Shown piece after piece: positions 6,313-8,638 of a DNA stretch of 8,638 bases. The stretch lies in NCBI GenBank assembly GCA_016208665.1, contig JACQXT010000100.1, forward strand, positions 1 to 8,638, in the 5' to 3' direction. The stretch is from Chitinivibrionia bacterium (GTDB lineage: Bacteria; Krumholzibacteriota; Krumholzibacteriia; WVZY01). The notes under the pieces are model-generated. The model saw only the letters and a list, made by a program, of their open reading frames with translations. It did no database searches and was not told the DNA's origin. Numbering within the stretch: position 1 is the stretch's first letter; each line of letters opens with the position of its first letter. The position numbers and the translations under genes are program-made.

Positions 6313-8638
6313 TCAGCGGAGGATGGTTACTTGTTTCGTCTGTATCGCTTGGCCCACGGCGATTTTCAGGAAATAGACGCCCGACGGCACCGGTTCGTTG
6401 TTGTCGGTCGTTCCGTTCCATGCAAGGGTTACCGTGGTTCCGTAGTACCGCTCCTTGAGGACGGTCGCAACATACCGCCCCATCACGTCGTATGCCGTAA
6501 TCTTGACCGACGTCGGAATCTCCTTGATCAAACCCGGCGCCCGTGAACCGCCGCTCTCTCCCCGGCCTTCCGAACGGGCGCTGAATTTCTCGAAGGTCTG
6601 AGGAACCCGGAGGGAGAAGTGCGTCTCGGCGGAGAATGGATTCGGCGTGAATGCGGACATCATATCTCCCTCATCGATCGGCAGGGGCGCGGTCACCTTG
6701 AACAACTTCGAGTCGGTCACGAATGTCTTCGGCGGCTCCCCTTGAATCGACAGCTCGTACGTGCCCCGGATGAAATAGCCGTAGGTCTGCATCGGTTCGA
6801 TATCCGGATCGAAATAGGCGAACGGCAGGAATCGTTCTTCCGGCGGTCCGGAGGGTTCGAGCCCGGTTGCGAGCAACGTCGTGTCGGGAGGATGGGTGTT
6901 GAAATCCACACGGTACAGATCGAAGATCGCGTCGAACGTATCTCCGACCATGTACCAAGTCAGCGCGACGCCGTTGTCGGCCGCATTCGCGGTGAAGAGC
7001 GAGTACGAGAGGCCGGCTCTGAATATCCTTTTCACTATCTGCTGCGACTCGCATCCCGCCGAGTTCCGCACTTTCAGTTCGACGACCGTCATGCCCACCG
7101 GCAGGTCCGTCAGCGGTATCACCAGATCCTCCTCCACCTCGTCCCACCGCTCGTCCTCCGGCAGGAAGTAGAGGTTGCCGAACCCGTTGATGTTTATGAC
7201 GGCGTCCTTGAGGGGCGCGGAGTAATTGATCCAATACGTGGAATCCTGTTTGTAATTTTGATTGGGAATGGGGACGGATATCACCTTGCCGCGGATCGTG
7301 AACGTATCAACCACCACCGTCTCCGCAACGCCGCCCGCGAACTCGACCACCGGAGGCGAATCGAACACGTCCGGAATGGCGTTCTCATCGAGATCGCAGA
7401 AACCCATGTGAGCGGCGGTGTATTCGCATACGGTGCCGTACGTCGATTGCATCGCGCAGGGCCCGATATCAAAGTCGCAGGTGTTGGCGGGACCGCCCAT
7501 TATGATGCGGTCGATCTTGTTCTTGTTCTCCAGGTTCAGATAGCCGGAGCGGTTGTGGCAGTCGCCTTTCGCGTACAAGTCTTCATCGAGAGCCCAGAAT
7601 ATGTGCCCTATTTCATGCTGCAGGTACACTGCGAGACGGTAACTTTCGTCGGGATGGAAGTAGTAATTACCGGCCGGGAAGGGGCAGACGAGGTAGGGGC
7701 CGCCGAACATCCCGTACGATACGGTCGTCAGCTCTCTCAAGAATGCATGATCGGCGTCGCGGAACGCCGAGCAGATGAAAACCGTGAACACCCAATCTGC
7801 GTTGTAGTATTTCAAGCGGTCCCTGTTGAGTTTGTCGACGACGACATAGGGCGGTTCGCTCGGATAGTAGTACTTGCCGTTGATTCGCCTCAGGACATCG
7901 TTGATCCAGTCTCCATGGTCGTCGATTTCGGTTTGGATCGGCTCATAATAGGTCGGCACTTTCATATTCCAACGTACGATAAAATTGATCGATGCGTACG
8001 GGAACTGCTGTTGATACGAAAGGAGGGCGGCGGTGGCGCCCTGCTCCGCCGACGACAGACGCTCTTCCGTCCAGTTTTCGGTGTTCCACCAGAAACTGCT
8101 TTCGGGCGTGATTATGTTGACGACGATCCTTCCCAGCAGCATCTCGGAGTTCTGGTAGAAGCGCCGCACGACTGCGCCTTCGGCTTCCGTCCCGTCCGGG
8201 CCGTCCGACGCCGGCTCGCGCGCTCCCATTTCCTCCGGTGCCGCCTCGATTATCATGCTTTGATTCCCCGGAGAGGCGGCGCCGGCGGGCAATTCCAGGA
8301 AAGGTTCGTCTTCCGGATCGGCGACCCGCTTCGCGAGGTCGTAGCACTGCCGCAGAAACTCGACGCCGGGGACCGCGCTCTCCGTGCGAAGGGCGGCGAT
8401 GCGCCGATCTTCGACGGCAATGGCGCCGGCGAAGGCTGCGGCTTCTCCCGCATCGATTTTATCCGGCAGCATGCACGCGATATGCGACGGCGGGAACACG
8501 TTGACATGGTAGGCGCCGCGCTCGATGAGACTGTCCTGCAGCGCGAGGAGCGTCGCCTCATCGCCCGAGGGTTCGTAGAAAAAGACTAAGCGAGACGGCT
8601 CGGTGGCGACCGGCGAGACGTGTACCGGAATGACAGGA
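6313..8638 (-). CDS. Secreted metzincin-like metalloprotease with FlgD/sorting-type C-terminus, partial
   Basis: A probable zinc endopeptidase; 774 residues are visible and the N-terminus, with any signal peptide, lies past 8638. The frame is open to the edge and the 46 codons before the GTG at 8499 read as protein (LVFFYEPSGDEATLLALQDS and onward), so that GTG is not the start. Numbering from the GTG codon as 1, QHEIGHIFWALDED (294-307) is an HEXXH zinc site: H295, catalytic E296, H299, with D305 at the metzincin third-ligand position and W302 replacing the usual Gly. CAMQS (348-352) fits a Met-turn. Several Cys (314, 341, 348, 358, 368) suggest disulfides and export. Beta-rich Ig or fibronectin-like segments follow from about 385 to 605. 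A charged Gly/Ser/Arg linker occupies 637-660, and the end (665-728), with ITAYDVMGRYVATVL and PVPSGVYFLKI, is a FlgD-Ig/type A sorting-like domain used for surface delivery in FCB bacteria. It ends at TGA 6313, 103 bases before the C69 gene. Substrate is unknown. Confidence 0.85.
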   Translation of the reverse strand, partial: PVIPVHVSPVATEPSRLVFFYEPSGDEATLLALQDSLIERGAYHVNVFPPSHIACMLPDKIDAGEAAAFAGAIAVEDRRIAALRTESAVPGVEFLRQCYDLAKRVADPEDEPFLELPAGAASPGNQSMIIEAAPEEMGAREPASDGPDGTEAEGAVVRRFYQNSEMLLGRIVVNIITPESSFWWNTENWTEERLSSAEQGATAALLSYQQQFPYASINFIVRWNMKVPTYYEPIQTEIDDHGDWINDVLRRINGKYYYPSEPPYVVVDKLNRDRLKYYNADWVFTVFICSAFRDADHAFLRELTTVSYGMFGGPYLVCPFPAGNYYFHPDESYRLAVYLQHEIGHIFWALDEDLYAKGDCHNRSGYLNLENKNKIDRIIMGGPANTCDFDIGPCAMQSTYGTVCEYTAAHMGFCDLDENAIPDVFDSPPVVEFAGGVAETVVVDTFTIRGKVISVPIPNQNYKQDSTYWINYSAPLKDAVININGFGNLYFLPEDERWDEVEEDLVIPLTDLPVGMTVVELKVRNSAGCESQQIVKRIFRAGLSYSLFTANAADNGVALTWYMVGDTFDAIFDLYRVDFNTHPPDTTLLATGLEPSGPPEERFLPFAYFDPDIEPMQTYGYFIRGTYELSIQGEPPKTFVTDSKLFKVTAPLPIDEGDMMSAFTPNPFSAETHFSLRVPQTFEKFSARSEGRGESGGSRAPGLIKEIPTSVKITAYDVMGRYVATVLKERYYGTTVTLAWNGTTDNNEPVPSGVYFLKIAVGQAIQTKQVTILR

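Noticed and set aside
6619..8589. A 656-codon plus-strand open frame opposite the metalloprotease.
   Set aside because: It has low-complexity Arg/Val/His composition and no domains. The opposite strand has the HEXXH site and the sorting-like domain.

Overview
The window looks like one locus of a high-GC bacterial genome, probably a metagenome-derived member of the FCB superphylum (Eisenbacteria, Krumholzibacteriota or Latescibacterota-like). This placement is inferred. It rests on a large secreted metalloprotease ending in a FlgD/type-A-sorting-like Ig domain, a secreted C69 dipeptidase of the kind common in those groups, and strong GC bias that opens long false reading frames opposite the real genes.

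Layout, right to left on the minus strand: (1) 8638-6313, a secreted HEXXH metalloprotease whose N-terminus lies beyond the right edge; (2) 6209-4600, a secreted peptidase family C69 dipeptidase with a clear signal peptide and N-terminal-nucleophile Cys, broken by a frameshift and apparent short deletion 12 codons after that Cys; (3) 4549-2663, an asparagine-synthase-like enzyme that keeps an ATP-binding PP-loop but lacks the glutaminase Cys; (4) 2566-1433, a canonical GT4 glycosyltransferase; (5) 1320-334, a second GT-B glycosyltransferase with a modified nucleotide-sugar-binding motif. A plus-strand gene, 1-303, encodes the C-terminal end of a HEAT-repeat-like protein and converges on the glycosyltransferase run with a 30-base gap.

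The five minus-strand genes have gaps of about 50-112 bases and could be partly cotranscribed, but no confident promoter or U-tract terminator is visible. The asparagine-synthase-like gene and the two glycosyltransferases form a plausible small glycan or exopolysaccharide module, in which the synthase would add or form an amide on a sugar acid or peptide-linked group. The two proteases upstream may be an unrelated secreted-hydrolase pair. No RNA gene, CRISPR array, insertion sequence or phage gene was seen, and no gene-free stretch exceeds about 112 bases. The most notable items are the disrupted C69 gene, the synthase without a glutaminase nucleophile, and the metalloprotease's Trp/Asp variant of the metzincin zinc motif.
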